A stretch of 64,000 bases of DNA from Solibacillus isronensis (GTDB lineage: Bacteria > Bacillota > Bacilli > Bacillales_A > Planococcaceae), in contig NZ_FVZN01000013.1 in NCBI RefSeq assembly GCF_900168685.1, positions 248,001 through 312,000 of the forward strand, given 5' to 3'. The stretch's first letter is position 1. Each line of letters opens with the position of its first letter. Shown here piece by piece: positions 15,198-25,255 of this stretch. The position numbers and the translations under genes were made by a program. The notes below the pieces were generated by a model. That model saw only the letters and a program-made list of their open reading frames with translations. It had not been told where the DNA came from and ran no database searches.

Positions 15198-17330
15198 TTA
15201 TTCTTTAACTTTCAATAACCTTAAACTGTTTAGCGTTACAAGTAGTGTTGCTCCCATATCAGCAAAAATTGCGATCCAGAGTGTTAACCAACCAGGCATA
15301 ACTAACAGTAATGCTACTAATTTAATTGCTAAGGAGAAGGTAATATTTTGTTTGATAATGACTAAAGCTTTACGGCTTAATTTAATTGTATATGGTAATT
15401 TGCTTAGGTCATCAGACATTAATGCGATATCAGCAGTTTCTAATGCTGTATCAGTTCCAGCACCGCCCATTGCCACTCCAACTGAAGATGCTGCAAGTGC
15501 TGGTGCATCATTTACGCCATCTCCAACCATTGCTACACTTTGATGTTTTTCTCGTAGTTTTTTTATGAAATTCAATTTATCTTCTGGTAGTAAGTCTGCT
15601 TGAATATCAGAAACACCGACTTGTTTTCCAATTGCTGCTGCGGTTCTTTGATTATCCCCTGTCAGCATTACCGTTTCAATTCCCATGTGATTCAGTTTAC
15701 TGATGACTTCTTTTGAGGATTCTCTCATTTCATCTGCAACGGCAATCAACGAAAGAATTTCTTTTTCCGTTCCCAAAACCATTACAGTTTTACCTTGAGT
15801 TTGCATACGAGTAATATTTTCTGTAATAGATGTTTCAATACCATTTCGAAGGGTTTCTTCAAACAAATTCGGACTTCCTACATAGTACATTTCATTATTT
15901 ACTTTGGCTTTAACGCCTTTTCCTGTAATAGATTGGAAATCTTCAACCACGATACCTTTAAAGTTTAATCCGCTTTCTTCAGCTTTTCTCATAATCGCTG
16001 AAGCTAATGGATGTTGGGAACCATTTTCGATGGCTGCTGTTATTGTCAATAATTCATTTTCGTTCCCGTCAAATGTTACGATATCTGTTACAGCAGGAAC
16101 ACCTTTCGTAAGAGTTCCTGTTTTATCAAACGCAATCGCTTTTAAGTGTCCAGTTTCTTCTAGATGGATGCCACCTTTAATTAAGACACCATTTTTTGCT
16201 GCATTTCCAATTGCAGTAACAACAGCCACTGGAGTTGAAACAACTAAAGCACATGGACAACCAACCACTAATATTGCTAAACCTTGATAAATCCATTCAC
16301 TCCAATCTCCACCAAACAGTGGTGGAAGAACGGCAATTAAAGCAGCCAAAATGACAATTGCAGGTGTATAGTATTTCGCAAATTTATCTACAAATGCTTG
16401 AGAAGGTGCTCGCTCTGCCTGTGCTTCTTCTACAAGATGAATAATTTTCGAAAGCGTCGTATCTTCAACTCGTTTTGTTACTTTTACTTCAAGCAAGCCT
16501 TCTTCGTTTAAGGTTCCCGCAAAGACCTCATCATTTATTGTTTTAGTTACTGGAACACTTTCTCCAGTAATTGCAGCCTGATTTAACGTGGAAGTTCCCT
16601 TAATAACTGTTCCATCCATCGCTAATTTTTGACCAGGTTTTACGATTATGATATCTCCAACCTGAATATCTTCAACATGAACCATCGTTTCTTCAGTTCC
16701 ACGGCGAATTAACGCTTCTTTTGGAGCAATATCCATTAATGATTCAATAGATTGACGAGCCTTATCCATTGAATAACGCTCTAATGCTTCACTAATAGCG
16801 AACAGAATGACAACCATTGCCCCTTCGCCCCATTCACCAATCACAGCAGCTCCTAAAATAGCAATCGTCATGAGCGTATTCATATCGAACTTTAATCTGC
16901 TTAGATTTTTAAACCCTTTAATGAATAGCGAATATCCACCAATTAAAATAGATGCTGCATAACCGATTGTTGGAAGGATATGTTCTTCCCCATATTGCTC
17001 CCCTAAAAACCAACTAATCACAAGTAAAACGACTGAAATATAAACCTTAATATTTTCTTTTTGCTTCCAGAATGGTTCACGTTCCACTTTTTGTTCTTTT
17101 TCATCCCGAATCTTTAAATTCTCAAATGCTCCTGCTTTTTCTAGTTCCTCAATTGTTGCATCGCCTTTCACATACACTTTAGATGCACCAAAATTAACCT
17201 TTGCATCCTCAACACCTGGTAAACCTTTAACGTTACTTTCAAAAATAGCTGCACAATTTGTACAAGTAAACCCTTGAACACGATAGGTTTTCATTTCTTC
17301 TTCTGTTAATTTGCCTTGTTGCTCAGACAT
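15198..17330 (-). CDS. cadA: cadmium/zinc/lead-exporting P1B-type ATPase
   Basis: A 710-residue heavy-metal pump of the plasma membrane that exports Cd2+/Zn2+/Pb2+ using ATP. It has an N-terminal HMA domain with CTNC at 23-26, membrane helices, the A-domain TGES (255-258), the metal-binding CPC motif (358-360), the phosphorylation site DKTGT (402-406), and [12 protein letters not shown] near the C-terminus. It overlaps cadC by eight bases, so the two form one operon. The presence of CPC and a single HMA domain with the CadC partner favours Cd/Zn/Pb over copper. Confidence 0.95.
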   Translation of the reverse strand: MSEQQGKLTEEEMKTYRVQGFTCTNCAAIFESNVKGLPGVEDAKVNFGASKVYVKGDATIEELEKAGAFENLKIRDEKEQKVEREPFWKQKENIKVYISVVLLVISWFLGEQYGEEHILPTIGYAASILIGGYSLFIKGFKNLSRLKFDMNTLMTIAILGAAVIGEWGEGAMVVILFAISEALERYSMDKARQSIESLMDIAPKEALIRRGTEETMVHVEDIQVGDIIIVKPGQKLAMDGTVIKGTSTLNQAAITGESVPVTKTINDEVFAGTLNEEGLLEVKVTKRVEDTTLSKIIHLVEEAQAERAPSQAFVDKFAKYYTPAIVILAALIAVLPPLFGGDWSEWIYQGLAILVVGCPCALVVSTPVAVVTAIGNAAKNGVLIKGGIHLEETGHLKAIAFDKTGTLTKGVPAVTDIVTFDGNENELLTITAAIENGSQHPLASAIMRKAEESGLNFKGIVVEDFQSITGKGVKAKVNNEMYYVGSPNLFEETLRNGIETSITENITRMQTQGKTVMVLGTEKEILSLIAVADEMRESSKEVISKLNHMGIETVMLTGDNQRTAAAIGKQVGVSDIQADLLPEDKLNFIKKLREKHQSVAMVGDGVNDAPALAASSVGVAMGGAGTDTALETADIALMSDDLSKLPYTIKLSRKALVIIKQNITFSLAIKLVALLLVMPGWLTLWIAIFADMGATLLVTLNSLRLLKVKE

Positions 17331-17691
17331 TGACCTTCACCTCTTTCTTATGTGCTAATGCAAGGGTGAACAATTGCTTGATATGGTCATCATCCAGTGA
17401 ATAAAAGGCTAATTTGCCTTCTTTTCGATACTTTACAATCCCTTGCTTATGAAGAGTTCGAAGGTGATGAGAAGCTGTTGCAACAGAAGAACCAATAATA
17501 TTGGCAACATCACAAACACATAACTCATCATCTTGGCATAAAGCAAAGGAAATTTTTGCTCTATTTTCATCTGCAAGTGCTTTAAACAATTGGGCAACAC
17601 TAGAAAGATCTTCTTTTTCTAATTCACCTTGTATTCGATTGACTTTTTCCTCGTCATAACAATAAATTTCACAAGAATCTTTCTTACTCAT
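17323..17691 (-). CDS. cadC: CadC, ArsR/SmtB-family metal-responsive repressor
   Basis: A 122-residue winged-helix repressor that leaves DNA when Cd2+, Pb2+ or Zn2+ binds. Cys7, Cys11, Cys58 and Cys60 occupy exactly the positions of the four ligands in the Staphylococcus pI258 CadC (CEIYC and ELCVCD). The recognition helix is [13 protein letters not shown]. It is first in the cadCA operon, and two operator-like palindromes lie just upstream, consistent with autorepression. Confidence 0.95.
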   Translation of the reverse strand: MSKKDSCEIYCYDEEKVNRIQGELEKEDLSSVAQLFKALADENRAKISFALCQDDELCVCDVANIIGSSVATASHHLRTLHKQGIVKYRKEGKLAFYSLDDDHIKQLFTLALAHKKEVKVNV

Positions 17692-17708
17692 TAATATCCC
17701 ACCTTATT

Positions 17709-17728
17709 ATTCAAATATTCATTTGAAT
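17709..17728. promoter_or_regulatory. CadC operator 1
   Basis: ATTCAAAT-ATTC-ATTTGAAT palindrome directly upstream of cadC. It matches the ATTCAAATA-type dyad bound by CadC/SmtB-family repressors. Confidence 0.85.
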
Positions 17729-17752
17729 ATATTATAACCCTTTTTCGCTTTT

Positions 17753-17772
17753 ATTCAAACATTTATTTGAAT
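17753..17772. promoter_or_regulatory. CadC operator 2
   Basis: ATTCAAAC-ATTT-ATTTGAAT, a second, slightly imperfect copy 44 bp further upstream, so the two sites start about four helical turns apart. Confidence 0.7.
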
Positions 17773-18148
17773 GATACAATAAATAAAAAAAATTGGGTTA
17801 TCCCAATTCCAACTATATATTCTTATTCAATTGAACTGACCCGTTAGTTTGAGAACAGAATGTCACAATCTATAAATTTATCTTAACGTAAATTTTCCAA
17901 ATTCCTTTCAAAAGAAAAAAACCATTAGAAAATTAAGCCAACGATTCGCACCAATTTTAGTACTAAATTAGCAAGACCACATAAAATTATGCGGTCTTGC
18001 TAAAACGGGCGATAAAAATTATGTTAATTTAAGGTTTAATTCATCATAAATGTTTATATAACAACAAAAAGAGAGACACAAAATTCATATATGAATTGTG
18101 TCTCCAATTCCACTGTTTTTTACTGTTTTCTCCCCAAATCCGAACCGT
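17773..18148. other. gene-free stretch with two strong hairpins
   Basis: No gene is supported. AGCAAGACC ... GGTCTTGCT (17970-18001) and GAGACACAAAATTC ... GAATTGTGTCTC (18073-18103) form stable stems and could terminate transcripts lost through the IS21 insertion. No 11-8-11 cassette site is present on this side of cadCA. Confidence 0.5.
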
Positions 18149-18261
18149 TGTAACCGCTAAAATAAACTTAACAGTTTTTGCTCATTTCAATTGAACACTT
18201 TTTCACCAATTTAATAGTTTCCTGTAAACTGGAATTATCAGTTTATAAGGAGGCTGTACTA

Positions 18262-19797
18262 ATGGAGGAGAAGCTTGTGTTACATATCGAAATTCATCAA
18301 TTACGCAATCGTCGATTTAAGGTTGCACAAATCGCAAAACGACTAAAAATATCACGTAACACCGTGTATAAATATTTAGATATGTCATTTGAAGATGCAG
18401 TAAATGAATTTAGTCAGACTGGACGCAAAAAGAAGCTGGATGAATACCAAGATTGGATTGTAGGTTGGTTACTTGAGTTTCCTAGCTTAACGGGGGCGCA
18501 AGTCTTAGATTGGCTACAAGAAAAATTCCCAACGATTGATGTAGGAGAAAGTACGGTTAGGCGTTATGTAAATGAAATTCGTGAAATTTATCAAATTGAA
18601 AAAGTAGATGAACCTCGCGAATACGAAGCCGTCATTGAGCTGCCTCCAGGGAAGCAATTACAAGTAGATTGGGGACAAACCATTCAAAAAACAACGGTTG
18701 GTAAAGAAGTGAAATTATATTTCGTTGCCTTTGTGTTAGCACACTCCCGGCATAAATTCACGGTGTGGTTAGATCGACCTTTTACAACAAGAGATACAAT
18801 AGACTGTCATGAAAAAGCTTTTCAGTTTTATGGCGGTATAACGGATGAAATTGTTTACGATCAAGACAATTTAATTGCGGTAAGTGAAAACGCTGGGGAT
18901 CTTATTTTAACTCAGGAGTTTCAACAATACGTAAAAGACCGGAAATTTAAAATCTATCTGTGCCGCAAAGCAGATCCCGAATCGAAAGGCAAAATAGAGA
19001 GTGTTGTAAAATACGTAAAATATAATTTCGCTAAAAATCGAATTTATACAACACTTGAGGACTGGAACGATAGGTCTTTAAAATGGTTAGAACGTACAGG
19101 GAATTATAAAGTGCACAATACAACAAAAAAGAGACCTTTCGAAGTGTTTCTCCTGGAAAAGCAACACTTAAGAAAAATCTCTACACCGCTTCCTAAATTA
19201 GAAAGCAACCATACAGAAATTATAACAAGGAATGTCAACAAGGACAACACAGTTCGGTACGCATCTAATCGATATTCCGTTCCACTGGGAACATATACGA
19301 ACTATCCAGTCATACAAATAGTGCCCCAAGGGCAGAAATTAAAAATATTAGTACCGCATACTGGCGAAATTCTTACGGAACATACCATTAGTTTAGAAAA
19401 AGGCAAACTGATAAAAAATATAAATCATGGACGTGATCGCTCTAAGTCGCTCGATGAGTTACAACGTAATGTGCTCACTTTATTTCCATATAAAGGAGCC
19501 GAGCAATATATTCAAGATGTTTGTCATACATACGGTCGATATCGTAGAGATCAATTATTGTTATTCCAAAAAATTGCGAAAGAGAACCCAGAATGGATTT
19601 CTGCAGCAATTGATAAATGTATTCAAGAAAAGTTATATAGCGCAAATGAGTTTCGAGATGTGGTCGCCTATTTTAAGCGAACAAAAATTGAACCAGAGCA
19701 GCCAATAACTACTGTAAAAGAATCAAAAGAATCGCTAGCAATAGCAGTTCAAACGAGAGATTTAAAAGAATACATTCAACGTATGGGAGGCAAATAA
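18262..19797 (+). CDS. istA: IS21 transposase IstA
   Basis: About 511 residues: an N-terminal helix-turn-helix (KVAQIAKRLKISRNTVYKYL), then the rve catalytic core with LQVDWGQTIQ (Asp), IVYDQDNLI (Asp) and KADPESKGKIESVVKYVKYN (Glu), then a beta-barrel-like Mu-type C-terminal region. ATG 18262 follows AAGGAGG; the frame is open further upstream but lacks a signal. The gene is intact and is followed one base later by istB. Confidence 0.93.
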   Translation: MEEKLVLHIEIHQLRNRRFKVAQIAKRLKISRNTVYKYLDMSFEDAVNEFSQTGRKKKLDEYQDWIVGWLLEFPSLTGAQVLDWLQEKFPTIDVGESTVRRYVNEIREIYQIEKVDEPREYEAVIELPPGKQLQVDWGQTIQKTTVGKEVKLYFVAFVLAHSRHKFTVWLDRPFTTRDTIDCHEKAFQFYGGITDEIVYDQDNLIAVSENAGDLILTQEFQQYVKDRKFKIYLCRKADPESKGKIESVVKYVKYNFAKNRIYTTLEDWNDRSLKWLERTGNYKVHNTTKKRPFEVFLLEKQHLRKISTPLPKLESNHTEIITRNVNKDNTVRYASNRYSVPLGTYTNYPVIQIVPQGQKLKILVPHTGEILTEHTISLEKGKLIKNINHGRDRSKSLDELQRNVLTLFPYKGAEQYIQDVCHTYGRYRRDQLLLFQKIAKENPEWISAAIDKCIQEKLYSANEFRDVVAYFKRTKIEPEQPITTVKESKESLAIAVQTRDLKEYIQRMGGK

Positions 19798-19798
19798 T

Positions 19799-20551
19799 AT
19801 GAGTAAAAGTGTGGCAGATATCCAACAGGCATTTAAGCAATTACGTTTAGCAGAAACGGCTGAGGGGCTCCCAGAGCTTCTCCGCCAAGCGGAACAAGTA
19901 TCGTGGACGTATTTAGAATTCATTGATGAGCTAACAACATTAGAGCTTAGAAGACGAGAAGAAAAGAGTATCGAAAAGCGTTTATCGTGGGCACGTTTCC
20001 CATACCATAAGCCGTTGCATATGTTTCAGTTAGAGGAGCAAACAGCGATTACAGAGCGCCAAATGAAACAGCTACAAGAGTTCCAATGGTTAGAGCAAAG
20101 TTACAATTTAATTCTTTTAGGACCACCTGGTGCAGGGAAAACGTTATTGGCCGTAGGCTTAGGCATTGAAGCCATTCAAAAAGGCTTTCAAGTCTATTTC
20201 ATAACAATGGGAGAATTAATTCAGTTATTGAAAACAGAGGAATTTACACATCGCTCACAAATCCAATTAAAACGTTTGAGAGCGTCAGATTTAATTATTA
20301 TCGATGATGTGATGTATATGGCTTTAGATCAACGGGAAGCCACTTTATTCTTTCAACTCGTACATCAGCTATACGAACAAAGTTCGCTAATATTGACATC
20401 AAATCGAAGTCCAGAAGAATGGACAGAGTTAGTGGATAACCAAGGGATGATGACTGCTATTTTAGACCGCCTGTTACACAGAGTCGAGGTCATTCATATG
20501 AACAATGAAAGTCATCGTTTAAAACATCAACAAAGAATCTTTAACGAATAA
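19799..20551 (+). CDS. istB: IS21 helper ATPase IstB
   Basis: A 250-residue AAA+ ATPase related to DnaC/DnaA that selects targets and activates IstA. It shows LILLGPPGAGKTLLAVGLG (Walker A), DLIIIDDVMY (Walker B) and SSLILTSNRSPEEW (sensor I). It starts immediately after istA, typical of the family. Confidence 0.93.
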   Translation: MSKSVADIQQAFKQLRLAETAEGLPELLRQAEQVSWTYLEFIDELTTLELRRREEKSIEKRLSWARFPYHKPLHMFQLEEQTAITERQMKQLQEFQWLEQSYNLILLGPPGAGKTLLAVGLGIEAIQKGFQVYFITMGELIQLLKTEEFTHRSQIQLKRLRASDLIIIDDVMYMALDQREATLFFQLVHQLYEQSSLILTSNRSPEEWTELVDNQGMMTAILDRLLHRVEVIHMNNESHRLKHQQRIFNE

Positions 20552-20672
20552 AAAGTGTTCATCCTTAATGAGCAAAAAATGTTCAATTTGGGTTGACGGT
20601 GACAACCGTTAGTCTTTTCTGCCTCCTTTTCTTTTTGCTTTTTTATTATATAATTTTTAAAGGGGGTGTAAT

Positions 20673-21131
20673 ATGTTGAGAATTATGAGTGAAGATGAAG
20701 AAGAAAAATATCTAAAAGAACTTGAAGAAAAATACATATCTAAATACAGTTATTCTTCTTTAGAAGTGATTGAACTTTCTATTACAACTATAGGTTACAT
20801 GCTTTCAACTGTTGAAATTGACAGTAATAAAGACCATCACAGGGAAATCTCTACCATAAAAAATCGTTTTAAATCAAGTCTTAGGCAATTGAAAAGATTG
20901 CTGGAAGAAGAAACTATTTATAAGCCTGATGCTTTATTTAATAGTTATTTTAAAGTAGAAGAGTTGACAAGAATGGTTAATGAACTTGTTGTCATTAGAG
21001 ATCAGTATGAGCATATTTTAGAAAATGAAAGTAGTAATGAAGTTTTTCTACTTACAGACAAACTAGAGGAAATGAATAACTCTGTTGAATTATTTATAAA
21101 AGAGTTTAGAGAAAAACTTAATTTATTGTAA
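20673..21131 (+). CDS. hypothetical acidic helical protein
   Basis: About 152 residues, strongly acidic and almost entirely helix-forming (EDEEEKYLKELEEKYISKYS; NRFKSSLRQLKRLLEEE). No membrane segment, signal peptide or known motif is visible. ATG 20673 follows GGGGGTG, a strong ribosome binding site, and a terminator follows, so it looks like a functional single gene. It lies just outside the left end of the ssrA-integrated element. Confidence 0.6.
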   Translation: MLRIMSEDEEEKYLKELEEKYISKYSYSSLEVIELSITTIGYMLSTVEIDSNKDHHREISTIKNRFKSSLRQLKRLLEEETIYKPDALFNSYFKVEELTRMVNELVVIRDQYEHILENESSNEVFLLTDKLEEMNNSVELFIKEFREKLNLL

Positions 21132-21135
21132 TAAA

Positions 21136-21165
21136 AAACAAGCAGGAGCTATTCCCGCTTGTTTT
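21136..21165 (+). terminator. terminator after the 20673 gene
   Basis: AACAAGCAGG ... CCCGCTTGTT stem followed by TTTTTCTTATTT. Confidence 0.85.
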
Positions 21166-21227
21166 TCTTATTTGGTATAATCCCAACCCTACTTCTGTAA
21201 GTAACTTTTCTACTTGCCAAAACATAG

Positions 21228-21359
21228 GTTAGTTTGGGTTTTGCATATGGAGACGGTGGGGCTTCTGGAAGCACCACTAGCAATTGCTGTAATTCCAGTG
21301 TTTATACAGGTCTTCAGCTAGTTACAAAAAACATTAACTACGGATTTAACTACGTTTAA
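21228..21359 (+). pseudogene. open fragment of unknown protein across the left att repeat
   Basis: A 43-residue open stretch without a start codon (SLGFAYGDGGASGSTTSNCC, then NSSVYTGLQL) ends at TAA 21357. It is Gly/Ser-rich and Cys-containing and may be the 3' end of a gene cut by integration. The candidate att core lies inside it. Confidence 0.3.
21246..21260. other. candidate attL, copy of the ssrA 3' end
   Basis: TATGGAGACGGTGGG is identical to 36000-36014, the last bases of the tmRNA gene plus the next base. ssrA 3' ends are common integration targets for tyrosine integrases, which leave such a short duplication at the far end of the island. Confidence 0.7.
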
Positions 21360-21527
21360 ATTTATTTACCTAATAGTTGCATTTAATTTAACTCTATTTC
21401 ATATATATAATTTAAAATATATTTAGCTTTTGTAATAAAACAATTCCCCCAAAAATAAAACATATATTCCCAAAAATTTATTTACATGTTATATTTATTT
21501 AAAATAATTGCGAAAAGGGGTGTACTT

Positions 21528-21836
21528 ATGATTACTTTTGGGAATAAACTAATACTATCAAAAGTAAATAATACTCACCGTCGTTTTAGATTGTTTTCAA
21601 CTTTTGAGAAAAGGGGCAATTCTGCAATGCTAAATGCGGTCTTAGATCGACGTGATGATAAGGAGGAGTTAGTTATGAATAAACCTTCTATTATTGAATT
21701 AATTGAAGCTTTAGGATACAACGATATACCACCAATTCATCTTTCACCTGGTGTTCAAAAAGATATCGATGAAAAAGGGGATGTCTTTAAAGCACTCTTT
21801 GAAGAGGAGTTGTTACAACGTTATGACGAGGCCTGA
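21528..21836 (+). CDS. putative antitoxin of the PemK/MazF-like pair
   Basis: The product ends in SIIELIEALGYNDIPPIHLS and then an acidic helical tail (FKALFEEELLQRYDEA). Its last bases overlap the start of the toxin gene (TTATGACGAGGCCTGA). Two starts are plausible: ATG 21528 after AAAAGGGGTG (102 residues) or ATG 21675 after AAGGAGGAG (53 residues). The second has the stronger signal, but the upstream frame is open and basic like a DNA-binding domain. The role is inferred from the toxin next to it; I do not recognise the fold. Confidence 0.5.
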   Translation: MITFGNKLILSKVNNTHRRFRLFSTFEKRGNSAMLNAVLDRRDDKEELVMNKPSIIELIEALGYNDIPPIHLSPGVQKDIDEKGDVFKALFEEELLQRYDEA

Positions 21837-22206
21837 TCCACAAAAAATCCAAAGAATGCTCAAACAAGATGCTGAAGATAGGTCCAAAGCCCAACAAGGT
21901 GAATTTTTTATGGCTAATGTCCAATCTTCAGCAGGTTTAATTATGCGACATCCTGTATTAATAGTAGGAAAACATAATGATAGCAATGATAATGAAGATG
22001 TCATTGCATGCTTATGTACATCACAACCTAAACGTAGTAATTATGATTTACCTGCTAAATTAAAAGAGGATTCTTTTGTTAGGACTAATAAAATATATTT
22101 ATTAGGTCGCAATCAATTAATTCATAAAATTAGAAGACATTCAGTTACCCCCCAAGAAATTACTAATTACATAATGAGTGCAAATACAGCTATAAAAATA
22201 TTATAA
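21823..22206 (+). CDS. PemK/MazF-like toxin (putative endoribonuclease)
   Basis: About 127 residues. The core GEFFMANVQSSAGLIMRHPV, then LIVGKHNDSNDNEDVIACLC, resembles the PemK/MazF SH3-like fold, whose members cut mRNA. The conserved Gly-Glu start and the R-HPVLIVG strand fit; the usual SPPRPGRP-type loop is not obvious. Start ATG 21823 overlaps the upstream gene. A terminator follows. Near the end of the island it would act as a stability module. An alternative is an unrelated hypothetical pair. Confidence 0.6.
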   Translation: MTRPDPQKIQRMLKQDAEDRSKAQQGEFFMANVQSSAGLIMRHPVLIVGKHNDSNDNEDVIACLCTSQPKRSNYDLPAKLKEDSFVRTNKIYLLGRNQLIHKIRRHSVTPQEITNYIMSANTAIKIL

Positions 22207-22209
22207 ATT

Positions 22210-22240
22210 AAAAGAGCCTCGATAATTTCGAGGCTCTTTT
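22210..22240. terminator. bidirectional terminator between toxin gene and hsdR
   Basis: AAAAGAGCCTCG-ATAATT-style stem, perfectly complementary over 12 bp with T-runs on both sides, between convergent genes. Confidence 0.9.
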
Positions 22241-22249
22241 AATTTTAAT

Positions 22250-25240
22250 TCACCGATTCACTTCCCCATAAACCTCATGCATCATATCTTCCATAATCAC
22301 GGACTTAAACTCATCATTCTCCAATATCTTCATAAAGAACTCTTGGTTACTCCCCATACGGTCAATAACAAAATCCATGAATGTTTTTTCGAAAGCGAAC
22401 TTGAAATTTTCTTTTGTGTTGTTTGCTGCTTTTTGGCGTAGGTCATCATCATTCAGCATATCCTCTTTCACTTGCTCACGAGAAAGGAAATCAGTCTCTG
22501 TGAATTGTGTGCCAAAGCGCTCATTTAACTTTTCTAAAATGCTTGATAAGCGAACTTTTTCATCCTCAGCACCACCACCAGCACCATGTTTCTGTGGATC
22601 AAGCTCAACGCCACCTGTTTTTTCTAGCTCGATGCTGCCTTCAAATACCTTTTGATTACGGTAATATTCCAGTGCGACATCATCCGCTAAATAAACATCC
22701 TTATCCTCTTTGCCACGTGGCAGTTTGCGTAGTAAGTACGTTAAATAAATATACTGTTTGTGTAATCCTAAGTCGATGAACGTGACCACTTGCAGTACAA
22801 AGCCATACGTACGTGTGAATTTCGTTGCTGCCTGCTTAAAAGCAAGCTGTTCCTCTTCTGATAAACGTTTATAGCGTTCAACACCTTGATCAAGAAGCGC
22901 ATTTAGCTCAGCTTGTGCTTTCGTTGATTTCTTTACACCGCCTGTCACTTCAAGCTCATTTACCCTCTGTACCTCATCCTCCGTAAACACTTGATACGGC
23001 TCAATATCGGCCTGCATATCATACAATATGTTAGGATCAGTAATTTCTGATAAACTTGTTGATTCGTAATACGGCTGGAAAGACTCTTTCATTTCATCTG
23101 GATCATTCACAAAATCAAGTACAAAGGTGTCATCTTTACCTGGACAAGTTCGGTTTAAACGTGATAATGTTTGCACCGCTTTAATTCCGCTAAGTGGCTT
23201 GTCTACATACATTGTGTGTAGCAATGGCTCATCAAAGCCCGTCTGATATTTCTCCGCTACAAGCAGCACCTTGTATTCATCTGAGTTGAACTTTTCAGGT
23301 AGCTCCTTATCTGAGAAACTATTCATATCTGGCTCCGTATAATTAATTTCGCCATCTTTTACCGTACCAGAGAAAGCGACGACTGTTTTCAAATCATCAT
23401 AGCCCATCTCGTCAATGTATTTATCAAACGCAATTTTATAACGGACTGCATGTAAACGACTTGCTGTTACAACCATCGCCTTTGCACGCCCGCCGATTTT
23501 ACGCTGTACGAAATTGCGATAATGCTCAATAATGATTTCTGTTTTTTGTGCAATGCTATGCGGGTGCAGTGACACATATTGCGCCAGCTTTTTCGTTGCT
23601 TGTTTTTGTGATACTTCTGGATCATCGTCTACTTTTTTAGCAATTTTCCAGAACGTCTTATAGGTTGTATAGTTTTCAAGAACATCTAAAATAAAGCCTT
23701 CCTCGATTGCCTGACGCATTGTGTACTGATGGAATGCTACTGGCTTACGATCAATGCCTGCTGTTCCGAACTTTTCTAACGTCTTTGGCTTTGGTGTGGC
23801 TGTAAATGCAAAGAAAGATACATTATCTTGCTTACCGCTTTTCATGATAGCTTCTACAATTTTCTCGTCCACATCATCTAAGTTGTCTTCTGCAATGCGG
23901 TCTTCCTCATACGCTACTTCTAGCGTTTTATCAGATAATACATTCGTTAATGCAGTGGAGGCTTTACCACCTTGTGAAGAATGTGCCTCATCAATAATAA
24001 CGGCATACTTTTTACGTTCTAGGCCCGCTACCTTTTCTAAAATGAACGGAAACTTTTGTAGCGTTGTGATAATGATACGTGTTTCATTGTTAATCGCACG
24101 TGCTAATTGCTCAGAATCTTTATCAACGGGCATCACCATCCCGGCTTTATGCTCCAGCTGGTACACTGCATCCTGTAGTTGCTTGTCTAACACTCGGCGG
24201 TCGGTAATTACAATAACGCTGCTAAAAATCGATTCATTATCCTCGTTATGTAGCTTTGCTAAACGGTGAGCAAGCCATGAAATCGAATTCGTTTTGCCCG
24301 AACCTGCACTATGTTGAATTAAATAATTATGGCCAACTTGCTTTTGCTCTACATCTTCCTCTAGTTTACGCACAACATCTAACTGATGGAAACGTGGGAA
24401 AATAAGCATTTGACGCTCACCAATCGTGTCACCGTTTGAATCTTTAATGTCATCCTTCTTAATAAAGATGAAGCGGTATACAATATCAAGCAGGCTATCT
24501 GGCTTTAAAATGTCTTCCCATAAATAATGCGTGCGGTAATTTTCACCATAAGCTAAGGGATTACCTTTCCCGCCATTATTGCCTTTGTTAAATGGTAAGA
24601 AGTACGTTTTTCCTTTATCCAGCTTCGTTGTCATAAATACTTCATCTGGATCAACCGCAAAATAAACCGCCACACGCTCATTGAATTTAAACAGCTGCTC
24701 ACGTGGGTCACGATCATACTTCAATTGCTTCATCGCATGTTCTACCGTTTGATTTGTTAACGGATTTTTCAGCTCCATCACAACAAGCGGCAGACCATTT
24801 AAAAACAGCACCATATCTAAGCTATTGTTATGCTTGTCACTGTAATACACCTGGCGAGCAACATGAAATCGATTTAGCTTGTACTGCTCATTTAACGTCT
24901 TATTCATATCTGTCGGCGGCTTATTATACGCAAGCTGTAACGTCACACCACGGTCTTTAATACCTTTACGCAAGCATTCCACTAAGCCCTGCTTATGCAG
25001 CTGGTCTTTAATGCGCTTTAGCACTTCTTCTTTGTAAGAAGGGCCATATGACTTCTCTAGCGTACGCATACGTTTTTCCTGCGTATCCTCTAAGAAAGCA
25101 AACAGTTCCTCTACGTCAATGGAATGCTGCTTAAAAGCGATACTTGCATCCCCTTCAAGCACACGCTTTTTATAGCCAGTCGCAATTAGCGCTGCTTCAA
25201 TATTCGTTTCAAACCCTTTTTCTGAAGTATCCACTGCCAT
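22250..25240 (-). CDS. hsdR: type I restriction enzyme R subunit (translocase-endonuclease)
   Basis: A 996-residue motor subunit of an HsdRMS complex. The N-terminal nuclease has LDMVLFLNGLPLVVMELKN (142-160, PD-ExK). The SF2 helicase follows: QHSAGSGKTNSISWLAHRL (Walker A), VIIDEAHSSQGG (DEAH box), FFAFTATPKPKT (motif III) and AVQTLSRLNRTCPG (motif VI). A C-terminal region contacts the methylase. It would translocate DNA and cut unmodified targets. ATG 25240 follows GAGGTG, 16 bases after the hsdS stop. It is last in hsdM-hsdS-hsdR, all on the minus strand. Confidence 0.95.
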   Translation of the reverse strand: MAVDTSEKGFETNIEAALIATGYKKRVLEGDASIAFKQHSIDVEELFAFLEDTQEKRMRTLEKSYGPSYKEEVLKRIKDQLHKQGLVECLRKGIKDRGVTLQLAYNKPPTDMNKTLNEQYKLNRFHVARQVYYSDKHNNSLDMVLFLNGLPLVVMELKNPLTNQTVEHAMKQLKYDRDPREQLFKFNERVAVYFAVDPDEVFMTTKLDKGKTYFLPFNKGNNGGKGNPLAYGENYRTHYLWEDILKPDSLLDIVYRFIFIKKDDIKDSNGDTIGERQMLIFPRFHQLDVVRKLEEDVEQKQVGHNYLIQHSAGSGKTNSISWLAHRLAKLHNEDNESIFSSVIVITDRRVLDKQLQDAVYQLEHKAGMVMPVDKDSEQLARAINNETRIIITTLQKFPFILEKVAGLERKKYAVIIDEAHSSQGGKASTALTNVLSDKTLEVAYEEDRIAEDNLDDVDEKIVEAIMKSGKQDNVSFFAFTATPKPKTLEKFGTAGIDRKPVAFHQYTMRQAIEEGFILDVLENYTTYKTFWKIAKKVDDDPEVSQKQATKKLAQYVSLHPHSIAQKTEIIIEHYRNFVQRKIGGRAKAMVVTASRLHAVRYKIAFDKYIDEMGYDDLKTVVAFSGTVKDGEINYTEPDMNSFSDKELPEKFNSDEYKVLLVAEKYQTGFDEPLLHTMYVDKPLSGIKAVQTLSRLNRTCPGKDDTFVLDFVNDPDEMKESFQPYYESTSLSEITDPNILYDMQADIEPYQVFTEDEVQRVNELEVTGGVKKSTKAQAELNALLDQGVERYKRLSEEEQLAFKQAATKFTRTYGFVLQVVTFIDLGLHKQYIYLTYLLRKLPRGKEDKDVYLADDVALEYYRNQKVFEGSIELEKTGGVELDPQKHGAGGGAEDEKVRLSSILEKLNERFGTQFTETDFLSREQVKEDMLNDDDLRQKAANNTKENFKFAFEKTFMDFVIDRMGSNQEFFMKILENDEFKSVIMEDMMHEVYGEVNR

Positions 25241-25255
25241 CACAACTCACCTCAC

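Larger units (their letters stand above)
18149..20604 (+). mobile_element. IS21-family insertion sequence, ~2.46 kb
   Basis: istA and istB are flanked by ends that start TGTAACCGC (left) and, read inward, TGTCACCGT (right). Subterminal repeats containing TTTTTTGCTCATT and TGAACACTTTTT occur at both ends. A 5-bp target duplication ACCGT (18144-18148 and 20605-20609) brackets the element. Confidence 0.9.

Noticed and set aside
15765-15780. CGTTCCCAAA inside cadA as another palindrome site
   Set aside because: Only one half-arm matches, no second arm at 8 bp; coding sequence explains it.
23754-24269. Plus-strand frame of 171 codons inside hsdR
   Set aside because: Antisense to the conserved helicase motifs of hsdR with no start signal.
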